NCBI GenBank assembly: GCA_021647265.1
Contig: JAKIVA010000007.1
Location: 1-64,000 of the forward strand
Reading direction: 5' to 3'
Length of the DNA: 64,000 nt
Source: Lutibacter sp.
Lineage (GTDB): Bacteria; Bacteroidota; Bacteroidia; Flavobacteriales; Flavobacteriaceae
A model generated the notes under the pieces. The model had not been told where the DNA came from. It saw only the letters and a list, made by a program, of their open reading frames with translations, and made no database searches. How positions within the stretch are numbered: the stretch's first letter is position 1; each line of letters begins with the position of its first letter. Both the position numbers and the translations under genes were made by a program. Below are positions 17,081 through 25,031 of this stretch, piece after piece.

Positions 17081-17965
17081 TTATTCTCTATTTATAAATT
17101 CAACAATTCGTTTAATAACAAGGTTATCTTTTAAAATACGTCTATGTCCTAATCCGTTTGTTATTAAAATTTCACCTTTTACTAAACTTTGTCGGATATT
17201 ATGTGCACAACTTACAAGTACATCTTTATCATCAGTATCATGAATTACTAAAGTTGGTGTTTTTACACTTTTAGCGGCAAAACTTGCGGAATAATTATCA
17301 ATGTTTTCTCCAAATTTTTTATAAAAAAGTTTTTTAATTCGGTATACCATTTTAGGGTTAAATTCTAATTTTTTAACAAAATCTGTAATAATATCTGTAA
17401 TAATATCTCCAGCTCCAATAATAATTGCTTTTTTAATTTTCAACCCCTGTTTTACTCCATTTAAAACAGCCATGCCACCCAAAGAATGCCCAATGGCAAT
17501 TTCAAAAGGTCCATATTTTTTTTCAATTGACTTGGCAGCGATAACAAATTCGCTCATCATGGTAGTTTTGCCAGTAGATTTTCCGTGTGCAGGGCCGTCA
17601 AAACTAATGGTCATAAAACCATTTTCTAATAATTTATCGGCAATTTTATACAATTGAGTTCCTCTACCAGACCATCCGTGAATTAGTAAAACTTTTCTTT
17701 TTGAATACCCATACGTATAAACCATAACCTTCTTATTGATTTCAGGAATAAATAAAAATTCTTTTTGAGCACTGTTAGCCATCATTTTTTCACGTTCTGG
17801 AGTTTTAAACCGTATGGGAGTGCCAAATAGTTTTATAGCAAATTTTGTAGCTAAGGGAGGAGCTATAAATTGTAGTATTTTTCCTGTAGCAATTATTGAA
17901 TATGGTATTTTGGGAATATTAGTTGCTTTTATTGCAGTTTTTTTTTTACTACTTAAATAATTCAT
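17081..17965 (-). CDS. Alpha/beta hydrolase
   Basis: A 294-residue hydrolase from the ATG at 17963-17965. The oxyanion segment LLIHGWSGRGTQ, the nucleophile elbow IGHSLGGMA (Ser in GHSLGG), and a late LVIHDTDDKDV with a catalytic Asp and GLGHRRIL with the His complete the triad. The natural substrate is unknown. The frame stays open to 18103, but that extension would overlap the start of the divergent M48 gene at 18040 and is not family-like, so I shortened it. It is upstream of msrB in a two-gene unit. Confidence 0.82.
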   Translation of the reverse strand: MNYLSSKKKTAIKATNIPKIPYSIIATGKILQFIAPPLATKFAIKLFGTPIRFKTPEREKMMANSAQKEFLFIPEINKKVMVYTYGYSKRKVLLIHGWSGRGTQLYKIADKLLENGFMTISFDGPAHGKSTGKTTMMSEFVIAAKSIEKKYGPFEIAIGHSLGGMAVLNGVKQGLKIKKAIIIGAGDIITDIITDFVKKLEFNPKMVYRIKKLFYKKFGENIDNYSASFAAKSVKTPTLVIHDTDDKDVLVSCAHNIRQSLVKGEILITNGLGHRRILKDNLVIKRIVEFINRE

Positions 17966-18039
17966 CTTACCATTTATATTTGTGTATAAAGATATAATTT
18001 GTAATTTTATAAGAAGTACAAGAATTAAAAAATTTAAAA

Positions 18040-18849
18040 ATGAGAAAAATAATAGTTCTAGTTGTAGTATTTTTATTTGTAGTAAGTTGCAGTACAGTAC
18101 CAATTACAGGGCGTAAAAGAATTAATATTGTAAGTGATGCTCAAATTTTGCCGGCTAGTTTTGCTCAATATGAAGGGTTTTTAAAAGAAAATAAAATTTC
18201 AACAGATGTAAAAAAGACAAATGAATTACAAAATGTAGGAATGAATATTTCAAAAGCGGTAGATAAGTTTATGAGAGCAAATGGCATGGTTAAAGAAGCA
18301 AATAGTTATCGTTGGGAATTTAACTTAATTGAAGATAAAACAATAAATGCTTGGTGCATGCCCGGAGGAAAAGTAGTTTTTTATACAGGTATTTTGCCTG
18401 TTTGTAAAAATACTGATGGAATTGCAGCTGTAATGGGACATGAAGTTGCTCATGCATTTGCGAAACACGGACAAGAACGAATGACAAGTGCTTATGGACA
18501 ACAATTAGGTGGAATAGCTGTTGCATTAGGAACCAATAATAAAGATCCAAAAACACGAACATTGTGGAATACGATATACGGAGTAGGTTCTACCGTAGGA
18601 ATGCTGGCATATAGTAGAACACACGAAACAGAAGCCGATAAATTAGGAATGGTGTTTATGATTATGGCAGGTTATAATCCTGAAGAGGCCATAAACGTAT
18701 GGATTAGGATGAGTGAATTAAATACTGGTAAAAAGCCACCTGAGTTTTTAAGTACGCATCCGTCCAATCAAACTCGAATTAAAAATTTGAAAGCTTATTT
18801 ACCAACAGCAATTGCTTTAGCTAAAAAATACAATTCTCAACAGTCCTAA
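18040..18849 (+). CDS. M48-family metalloprotease, lipoprotein
   Basis: Zinc-dependent endopeptidase related to the periplasmic proteases LoiP and BepA. Residues 1-17 form a lipoprotein signal with Cys17 in FVVSC. The zinc motif HEVAH is at 134-138 (MGHEVAHAFAKHGQER) and the third ligand lies in the HETEADKLG segment. AWCMPGGKVVFYTGIL upstream is typical of the family. Length 269 fits the single-domain form without TPR repeats. It probably acts in the periplasm on misfolded envelope proteins; that role is inferred from relatives. It is divergent from the hydrolase-msrB pair. Confidence 0.92.
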   Translation: MRKIIVLVVVFLFVVSCSTVPITGRKRINIVSDAQILPASFAQYEGFLKENKISTDVKKTNELQNVGMNISKAVDKFMRANGMVKEANSYRWEFNLIEDKTINAWCMPGGKVVFYTGILPVCKNTDGIAAVMGHEVAHAFAKHGQERMTSAYGQQLGGIAVALGTNNKDPKTRTLWNTIYGVGSTVGMLAYSRTHETEADKLGMVFMIMAGYNPEEAINVWIRMSELNTGKKPPEFLSTHPSNQTRIKNLKAYLPTAIALAKKYNSQQS

Positions 18850-18896
18850 ATTAGCAATCAGTTTTTTTATGATAAAATAATTATAGTATATTGTAG

Positions 18897-18925
18897 ACCG
18901 TTCTCAAATTTGAGAACGGTTTTTA
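18897..18925 (+). terminator. Rho-independent terminator after the M48 protease gene
   Basis: The perfect 24-base palindrome accgttctcaaa/tttgagaacggt (18897-18920) is followed by a T run. It lies between the M48 gene and the next rightward gene at 18937. Confidence 0.85.
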
Positions 18926-18936
18926 TTTGAATAGAT

Positions 18937-20241
18937 ATGTTAAAAAAAGGGGATAAAAAATTAATAAATGGTTGGGCATTTTACGATTGGGCAAACTCAG
19001 TTTATTCTTTGGTAATTGGAACAGCAGTTTTTCCAATTTATTATGAATCAGTTACTAAACAAAATAAAGGATTTATCTATTTTTTAGGAACAGAATGGCA
19101 TAATACCACTGCTTATTCGTACGCATTAGGATTTTCATTTCTAATAGTGGCATTCTTATCACCTATTTTATCAGCAATTGCAGATTATACAGGAAATAAA
19201 AAGCGGTTTATGCAATTTTTTTGTTTTTTGGGGTCAACTTCGGTAATGTTACTATATTTTTTTACAGGAAAAGAGAATGTGTGGATAGGCCTTACATTTA
19301 CAGTTTTAGCCAGTATTGGGTTTTGGGGAAGTATTGTTTTTTACAATGCTTATTTGCCTGAAGTTGCAGAACCAAAAGACCATGACCGTGTAAGTGCTAA
19401 AGGTTTTATGTTGGGTTATATAGGCTCAGTTTTGTTATTAGCATTTAACTTATCAATGGTTATGAAACCTGAATTATATGGGATTATAGACCCAACATTT
19501 CCTGCACGAATTTCATTTTTAACAGTTGGTATTTGGTGGTTAGGATTTGCACAAGTTACCTTTAGTCGTTTGCCCAATAACCCATTCAAAAGAAAGCCTG
19601 AAAAAGATTATATTTTTAAAGGATATAGAGAGTTGAGAAAGGTGTTAAAAGAAATAAGAAAATTAAGTCAATTAAAAATATTATTAATCTCTTTTTTCTT
19701 GTATAGTATTGGAGTTCAGACTGTTATTTTGTTGGCTTCAATTTTTGGAACTAAGGATTTAGGTTTGGAGACAAGTAACTTAATTATTACAATTTTATTG
19801 ATTCAATTGGTTGGGGTAGTAGGGGCATTTGTTTTTTCAAGATTATCAGAAAGAATAGGGAATATTAAAGCCTTAAAAATCACAATTTTAATATGGAGTA
19901 TTGCGTGTGTAGGAGCCTATACACTTCATAGAGAAGACCCCAATGTGTATTTAAAATTTTACGCTTTGGGTGGTTTTATAGGATTTGTTTTAGGTGCTAT
20001 TCAAACACTATCACGATCAACATATTCTAAATTAATACCTGATGAAACTCAAGACCATGCTACCTATTTTAGTTTTTATGATGTAACAGAAAAAATAGCG
20101 ATTGTTTTTGGTATGGCATTGGCAGGAATAGTATCTTCATTTACCAATTCATTACGATTATTTATTTTAATTTTAGCTGTCTTTTTTATTGCGGGTTTTG
20201 TAACTTTAAGCTTTATGAAAGGTTCAAAATATGTTAAATAA
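18937..20241 (+). CDS. MFS transporter, UMF1 (Atg22-like) family
   Basis: A 434-residue membrane protein with about 12 hydrophobic segments. The start, INGWAFYDWANSVYSLVIGTAVFP, is the hallmark of the UMF1/Atg22-like branch of the major facilitator superfamily; LSPILSAIADYTGNKKRFM is the loop 2-3 MFS motif. Yeast Atg22 exports amino acids from the vacuole, but bacterial substrates are unknown. The 3' end overlaps lhgO by 11 bases, and yjbQ follows, so these three form an operon. Confidence 0.88.
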   Translation: MLKKGDKKLINGWAFYDWANSVYSLVIGTAVFPIYYESVTKQNKGFIYFLGTEWHNTTAYSYALGFSFLIVAFLSPILSAIADYTGNKKRFMQFFCFLGSTSVMLLYFFTGKENVWIGLTFTVLASIGFWGSIVFYNAYLPEVAEPKDHDRVSAKGFMLGYIGSVLLLAFNLSMVMKPELYGIIDPTFPARISFLTVGIWWLGFAQVTFSRLPNNPFKRKPEKDYIFKGYRELRKVLKEIRKLSQLKILLISFFLYSIGVQTVILLASIFGTKDLGLETSNLIITILLIQLVGVVGAFVFSRLSERIGNIKALKITILIWSIACVGAYTLHREDPNVYLKFYALGGFIGFVLGAIQTLSRSTYSKLIPDETQDHATYFSFYDVTEKIAIVFGMALAGIVSSFTNSLRLFILILAVFFIAGFVTLSFMKGSKYVK

Positions 20242-21439
20242 AAAGTATGATTTTATTGTAGTTGGAGCTGGAATTGTTGGATTGGCTACAGCGTATAAAT
20301 TACAATTAAAATTTCCAAAAAAATCAATAGCAATTTTAGAAAAAGAAACTGAAGTTGGGTTACATCAAACAGGAAGAAATTCAGGAGTAATACATTCAGG
20401 AATTTACTATAAACCAGGGTCTTATAAGGCTATAAATTGTAAAAACGGAAGAAATCAGCTTATATTATTTGCCAAAAAACATGCAATTAAACATGATGTT
20501 TGTGGTAAAGTTATTGTAGCTACCAATCAGAAGGAGCTTCCAATATTAGAAAGTATTTATGCGAAAGGGTTAGAAAATAAAACTGATGGAATCAAGTTTC
20601 TATCTGCAAATGAAATTAAAGAAAAAGAACCGTTTATTGAAGCAGTTAAAGCTATTTGGGTTCCAACGGCTGGAATTATAGATTATGTAGCCGTTTCAAA
20701 AAAATTTATAGAACTGGTTGAAAGCTCAAATTTAGAAAGTAAATTGTATACAAATTGTGAGGTTAAAAATGTTTCATCTTCAAATTTAGAAACAATTGTT
20801 CATACTGTATTAGGTGATTTTACTGCTAGAAAAGTGATTTTTTGTACAGGATTGCAATCTGATAGAAATGCAGAGAAAGACGATTTAAAATTAGATATGC
20901 ATATTGTAGGTTTTAGAGGAGATTATTATAAATTGACAGAAAAAGCTTCTCATAAAATCAATAATTTAGTGTATCCAGTTCCAGACCCTAAATACCCTTT
21001 TTTAGGAGTTCATTTTACACGAATGATTCATGGAGGAATAGAATGTGGACCAAATGCAGTATTTACTTTTAAACGTGAAGGATATAAACGAACAAGTTTT
21101 AGCTTTAGAGATACTTTTGAGGCATTAACTTTTGGTGGAACTTGGAAATTATTTTTTAAAAATTGGCGTAAAGGAATTGATGAGTATAAAAGAGCCTTTT
21201 CAAAACAATTATTTGTAAATGCACTTAAACATATGATGCCTAGTATTACACCAAATGATGTACGACCTTCACGAGCAGGAGTGAGAGCTCAGGCTATAGA
21301 TTATGATGGAAATATGGTTGATGATTTTAAAATTATGAAGCATAATGGTAATATTCACGTGTTAAATGCACCTTCGCCAGCTGCTACTTCGTGTTTGGCC
21401 ATTGCTGATGAAATTGTAAACGTAACCTTAAATGAATAG
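20231..21439 (+). CDS. lhgO: L-2-hydroxyglutarate oxidase
   Basis: FAD-dependent oxidase/dehydrogenase that converts L-2-hydroxyglutarate to 2-oxoglutarate, feeding electrons to the membrane quinone pool in known examples. The Rossmann motif VVGAGIVGLATAYKL places GAGIVG at 12-17. ETEVGLHQTGRNSGVIHSG and the C-terminal PSPAATSCLAIADEI are characteristic of LhgO. Length 402 is normal. It is translationally coupled to the upstream transporter (11-base overlap) and 2 bases upstream of yjbQ. Confidence 0.9.
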   Translation: MLNKKYDFIVVGAGIVGLATAYKLQLKFPKKSIAILEKETEVGLHQTGRNSGVIHSGIYYKPGSYKAINCKNGRNQLILFAKKHAIKHDVCGKVIVATNQKELPILESIYAKGLENKTDGIKFLSANEIKEKEPFIEAVKAIWVPTAGIIDYVAVSKKFIELVESSNLESKLYTNCEVKNVSSSNLETIVHTVLGDFTARKVIFCTGLQSDRNAEKDDLKLDMHIVGFRGDYYKLTEKASHKINNLVYPVPDPKYPFLGVHFTRMIHGGIECGPNAVFTFKREGYKRTSFSFRDTFEALTFGGTWKLFFKNWRKGIDEYKRAFSKQLFVNALKHMMPSITPNDVRPSRAGVRAQAIDYDGNMVDDFKIMKHNGNIHVLNAPSPAATSCLAIADEIVNVTLNE

Positions 21440-21441
21440 TT

Positions 21442-21864
21442 ATGAAGTTTTATCAAAAAGAAATACAACTAGAATCTTTTCCAAGAGGGTTTCACTTAAT
21501 AACAAGAATTATTTTAAATCAATTTAAAGAGATTGAAAACATTGAAGTTGGTCAATTACAAGTTTTTATAAAGCATACTTCAGCAAGTTTAACTATTAAT
21601 GAAAATGCAGATAGTTCTGTTAGAACGGATTTTGAGAATTATTTTAATAAGTTAGTTCCAGATAATAATAATTATTTTACACATACACTAGAAGGTACTG
21701 ATGATATGCCAGCACATATTAAAGCATCAATTTTAAGTAATTCCTTGCAAATCCCCATAACTAATGGAAAGTTGAATTTAGGAATTTGGCAAGGAATCTT
21801 TTTATGTGAACATCGTAATTTTGGAGGTTCACGCAAATTGGTGTTGACTGCTTTTGGAAACTGA
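21442..21864 (+). CDS. yjbQ: YjbQ / UPF0047 family protein (secondary thiamine-phosphate synthase)
   Basis: A 140-residue protein of the YjbQ/UPF0047 family. FIKHTSASLTINENAD and GTDDMPAHIKASIL with the final GIFLCEHRNFGGSRK are the conserved blocks, including the histidines proposed to bind metal. Family members have weak thiamine-phosphate synthase activity; the main physiological role is not settled. It is the last gene of the transporter-lhgO-yjbQ run. A short AT hairpin (ctaaattat/ataattag, about 21887-21909) lies between it and the convergent TonB receptor gene. Confidence 0.88.
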   Translation: MKFYQKEIQLESFPRGFHLITRIILNQFKEIENIEVGQLQVFIKHTSASLTINENADSSVRTDFENYFNKLVPDNNNYFTHTLEGTDDMPAHIKASILSNSLQIPITNGKLNLGIWQGIFLCEHRNFGGSRKLVLTAFGN

Positions 21865-21904
21865 AATTAATTGTTGAATGTACTCTCTAAATTATTTAAA
21901 ATAA

Positions 21905-24109
21905 TTAGAAACTAAATTTTACACTTACAATAATATTTCTGCCAATATTTGGAATGTTATCTACCTTTAAACGAGATAAGTGCGAAACATAGGTGGTATT
22001 AGCCAAATTATTAATATTAAAATTAACATTGAAAGCAACATTTTTAAGATTGAATGTTCCTCCAATCCCTAAATTAATCAAATTATAGCTACTTGTTGGT
22101 GTTTCAAACTCACTAATATTATTTTGTTCAAAATTAGTTTCTACTGTTATTGCAGCAAAACCATTTTTTAGCCATTCTTTTTCATTTAATTCAATACGCA
22201 TGGTATTTAACAATTTGTTCGCAGGAATTAAAGGTAAATAATTTCCATTATCCTGTTTTCCTATAACCAATTCATAACTGCTGTTAAAATGCAACCAATC
22301 TATTGGATGAGGGTGTAAATGAATACCAAACTCTCCACCGTATAATTTTGCATTATTTTGGATATACTTATAAATAAAATTGTTATCGAGTATGTCTCCA
22401 GTGGGTGAGATAAAAATGTAATTATTAATGTAGTTATAAAAACCATTTGCAAATACTTCAAAGTGAGTAGATTTATATTCAAAAGCTACATCAGACTGAA
22501 AATTTTGTTCACTTTTTAAGTTATTGTTTCCAATTTCATATCTATTTGAACCTTCATGAACACCATTTGAAGTTAATTCAGCTAAATTAGGAGCTCTAAA
22601 TCCGGCAGCAAAATTAAATCTACTTGTAATTGCTCCAAACAACGTAGTTTTATAACCAAAAGAAGCTGTTGTATTTTTAAAGGATCTATCAATAGCTTCA
22701 AAAACATGGAACTCTTGGTCTATATTTTTTTCAGTGGTTAAATTTCGATTATCAAAACGGATTCCTCCTTGTAAACTATTATTTTTCCACGTGTAATTTC
22801 CTGTATAAAATATTCCAAAATCATTAATTTGAGTATTTGGTATCAACACATCAATTCCTAAAGTTTGGTTTTTTTGATGCATTCCCTGAACTCCCAAAAT
22901 ACTTTCAAATTTGTTTAATTTAGGTAAATGCCACTTAACATCATAACTATATGTTTTTAATTTAAGATGTAATGCAGGTAGTATATTTTCATCTTCAAGC
23001 TCTTTTCTATCATTAAAAGTATAACCAAATGTTGATGTTATTTTAGAATTTCTTAAAAAGAAAATAGTATTTAAACTTACCATGCTGTTATTTAAATTCT
23101 GATAAGGAAATGTATGAGATTTACGTGTAGTTTGAATGCCAATTTCTTCTGGAATACCAACAATACTATTATTAAAATTAAAGCGTAGAGTGCTAGAAAT
23201 ATGTTTGTTGTTGTAGTTCAACCCTGCATTAAATACGGTTTCCTTAAACCTAGAGTTTGTAACTCTTAAATTATTAGGAATCTTATAATCACTCTGAGAT
23301 TGATATGAGCTGTTTATTAAATATTTCCAAGAATTATAAGATTTTCTAAATCCAAATGAAGTACTTGAGCCTTCTGTATTTGAAAAATATTTTTGATTAA
23401 TAGCTAGTTTAAAAGTATTATCATCGGCAAATTTTAATGGGTTAAAAAATAGTACACCACCTAAAGCATCTGAACCGTACAAAAGTGAGGCAGGTCCTTT
23501 AATAACTTCAACACTTTCAACACTCGATTCATTAATACCTAATCCATGTTCTTCACCAAATTGTTGATTTTCCAAACGTAATCCTTGAGAGTATACTAGA
23601 ACTCGATTTCCTCTTAAACCTCTAATAACGGGTTTTCCAATACCAACGCCAGTAGATACTTGAGAGACTCCAGGTATGGAACTAATACCCTCAATTAATG
23701 TAGCAGCTCCCTTATTTTTTAATTGTTGAATACTTGCTCTTTCAACTTTCATTACATTTTCAGATTGTAATTTGTTAAAAGGTGTTGAAATTATGACTTC
23801 ATCCATTTTAAAAACAGCTTCATTTAAAACAAAATTTAACGTGTTATTTAATGATATGTCTATTGTTTTGGTTTGTTTTTGAAAACCAATAAAGGAAGCT
23901 GTAACTAATACGGTTGTATTTGGTAAATTGGTTATAAAGTATTCACCGTTTTCATTTGTTGAGGTTCCTTTGTGAAGCTCTCTAATGTAAACATCAACAT
24001 TGCTTAATGGTTTATTATTGGTATCTGTTACTTTTCCAGATAAGTTATTTTGGGCTTGTGTATACACACTTAGTAATCCTATAAATAGGATTAAAAAAAT
24101 ATTTTTCAT
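21905..24109 (-). CDS. TonB-dependent outer-membrane receptor
   Basis: A 734-residue receptor. A signal peptide ends near residue 19 (YTQAQ); a carboxypeptidase-like regulatory domain (about 20-95, LSGKVTDTNNKPLSNVDVYI) precedes the plug domain (about 110-220, ending ESVEVIKGPASLLYGSDALGG). The rest is a 22-strand barrel ending in an aromatic residue (VSVKFSF). This short type, without SusD partner, usually takes up metals, siderophores or vitamins. It is the last gene of the efflux operon, 39 bases after the small exported protein, suggesting a link with metal handling. The ligand is not shown by sequence. Confidence 0.88.
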   Translation of the reverse strand: MKNIFLILFIGLLSVYTQAQNNLSGKVTDTNNKPLSNVDVYIRELHKGTSTNENGEYFITNLPNTTVLVTASFIGFQKQTKTIDISLNNTLNFVLNEAVFKMDEVIISTPFNKLQSENVMKVERASIQQLKNKGAATLIEGISSIPGVSQVSTGVGIGKPVIRGLRGNRVLVYSQGLRLENQQFGEEHGLGINESSVESVEVIKGPASLLYGSDALGGVLFFNPLKFADDNTFKLAINQKYFSNTEGSSTSFGFRKSYNSWKYLINSSYQSQSDYKIPNNLRVTNSRFKETVFNAGLNYNNKHISSTLRFNFNNSIVGIPEEIGIQTTRKSHTFPYQNLNNSMVSLNTIFFLRNSKITSTFGYTFNDRKELEDENILPALHLKLKTYSYDVKWHLPKLNKFESILGVQGMHQKNQTLGIDVLIPNTQINDFGIFYTGNYTWKNNSLQGGIRFDNRNLTTEKNIDQEFHVFEAIDRSFKNTTASFGYKTTLFGAITSRFNFAAGFRAPNLAELTSNGVHEGSNRYEIGNNNLKSEQNFQSDVAFEYKSTHFEVFANGFYNYINNYIFISPTGDILDNNFIYKYIQNNAKLYGGEFGIHLHPHPIDWLHFNSSYELVIGKQDNGNYLPLIPANKLLNTMRIELNEKEWLKNGFAAITVETNFEQNNISEFETPTSSYNLINLGIGGTFNLKNVAFNVNFNINNLANTTYVSHLSRLKVDNIPNIGRNIIVSVKFSF

Positions 24110-24148
24110 TTTTTGAGATTTATTGTTAAATAATTTTGAAATAATTGA

Positions 24149-24469
24149 TTAACAATAAGTGGGTGGTGCTCTCGAAGATTTATAATGAAAATTAAATATA
24201 GAAATTTGATTTTTTACAAAGTATATTTTCTCATATTCAGAAGAAGGTTCTGTTAATGAAAATTTTGTAGAAAAATCAATGGTATTAACATTTATTTGAT
24301 GATGAAAAATACTACAATTTGTTTTTTGAGCATCTAAAAATGTTTTTTGTTGGTTATTACTAGCTGTATATTCATGTTTACTTAAAGCATGAGAAAACTG
24401 TATTGTTGTTGGAAACAATACAGTTATGATAAATGCAATTGCTATAATATTTTTAATAACCTTTTTGAT
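24149..24469 (-). CDS. Small exported protein with unusual start, efflux-operon associated
   Basis: The frame is open from 24472 to the stop at 24149. Translated from an ATC at 24467-24469 it reads (I)KKVIKNIIAIAFIITVLFP, a good signal peptide, followed by a roughly 85-residue mature part with several histidines (SHALSKHEY, IFHHQINVN) and the C-terminus SSRAPPTYC. No ATG, GTG or TTG starts the signal peptide; the first normal start is a TTG at 24418, inside the hydrophobic stretch. Small proteins with a similar R-x-PP end often precede metal-related TonB receptors in flavobacteria (recollection, not checked). Start by a rare ATC/ATT codon, or a damaged start, are both possible. Confidence 0.55.
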   Translation of the reverse strand: MKKVIKNIIAIAFIITVLFPTTIQFSHALSKHEYTASNNQQKTFLDAQKTNCSIFHHQINVNTIDFSTKFSLTEPSSEYEKIYFVKNQISIFNFHYKSSRAPPTYC

Positions 24470-24504
24470 TGCCTATAAATTGTTGTGCAAAATTACAAAA
24501 TATA

Positions 24505-24693
24505 TTAATCTTTCACACCTAATTTAGATAATATAACTTCTAAAAGGCACCATTTTGTAATAGATGATTGTAATAAATTTGCTCCTACAAAAGCCGTTAC
24601 CCACAGCCAATTTAAATTGTTAAGTTTTATGGCTAGTAGTAAACTTACCAATATAAATGTTCCAGCAAATGCCCTTATAATTCTTTGTTTCAT
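24505..24693 (-). CDS. DUF2892 small inner-membrane protein
   Basis: A 62-residue protein with two hydrophobic helices (AFAGTFILVSLLLAIKL and WLWVTAFVGANLLQSS) followed by ITKWCLLEVILSKLGVKD. This matches DUF2892, the membrane part also found attached to rhodanese proteins such as YgaP; the conserved Cys precedes the end. It lies 11 bases after the PII-like gene in the efflux operon. Function unknown. Confidence 0.8.
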   Translation of the reverse strand: MKQRIIRAFAGTFILVSLLLAIKLNNLNWLWVTAFVGANLLQSSITKWCLLEVILSKLGVKD

Positions 24694-24704
24694 TTTTTTA
24701 GTTT

Positions 24705-25010
24705 TTAGTTAGATTTTTCAATATTTAAAATAGATATATGAATTTTAGATAACGATTCTTGTTTTTCATTGAAAACTTTAATCCGTTCAAATAATTCATC
24801 AGTTTCCTCTTTTTTTACAAATACATAAAACATGATAGATTTATTTTCTTTTCGTTCTCCAGGAAACCAATTATCTATATTCGCTTCACGAGGAATATTT
24901 CGATAACCAATAATTTCATTGTATGAAAAAATGGTAATATCTGAGTTTTCAAGAATACGAATAATATCTTTTTCAAACTCTTTTACTGCTGTAATTATTA
25001 TTAATTTCAT
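24705..25010 (-). CDS. PII-like / DUF3240-like small protein
   Basis: A 101-residue cytosolic protein whose pattern (MKLIIITAVKEFEKDIIRIL, a variable loop, then SIMFYVFVKKEETDELFERI and KIHISILNIE) fits the ferredoxin-like fold of PII and CutA-related proteins. The loop NIDNWFPGERKENK does not match the GlnB T-loop. DUF3240-type PII-like proteins are known next to RND metal pumps, and this gene lies 21 bases after the RND permease. A sensing or modulating role for the pump is inference. Confidence 0.6.
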   Translation of the reverse strand: MKLIIITAVKEFEKDIIRILENSDITIFSYNEIIGYRNIPREANIDNWFPGERKENKSIMFYVFVKKEETDELFERIKVFNEKQESLSKIHISILNIEKSN

Positions 25011-25031
25011 AATTATTGTATTTGGTTAAAC

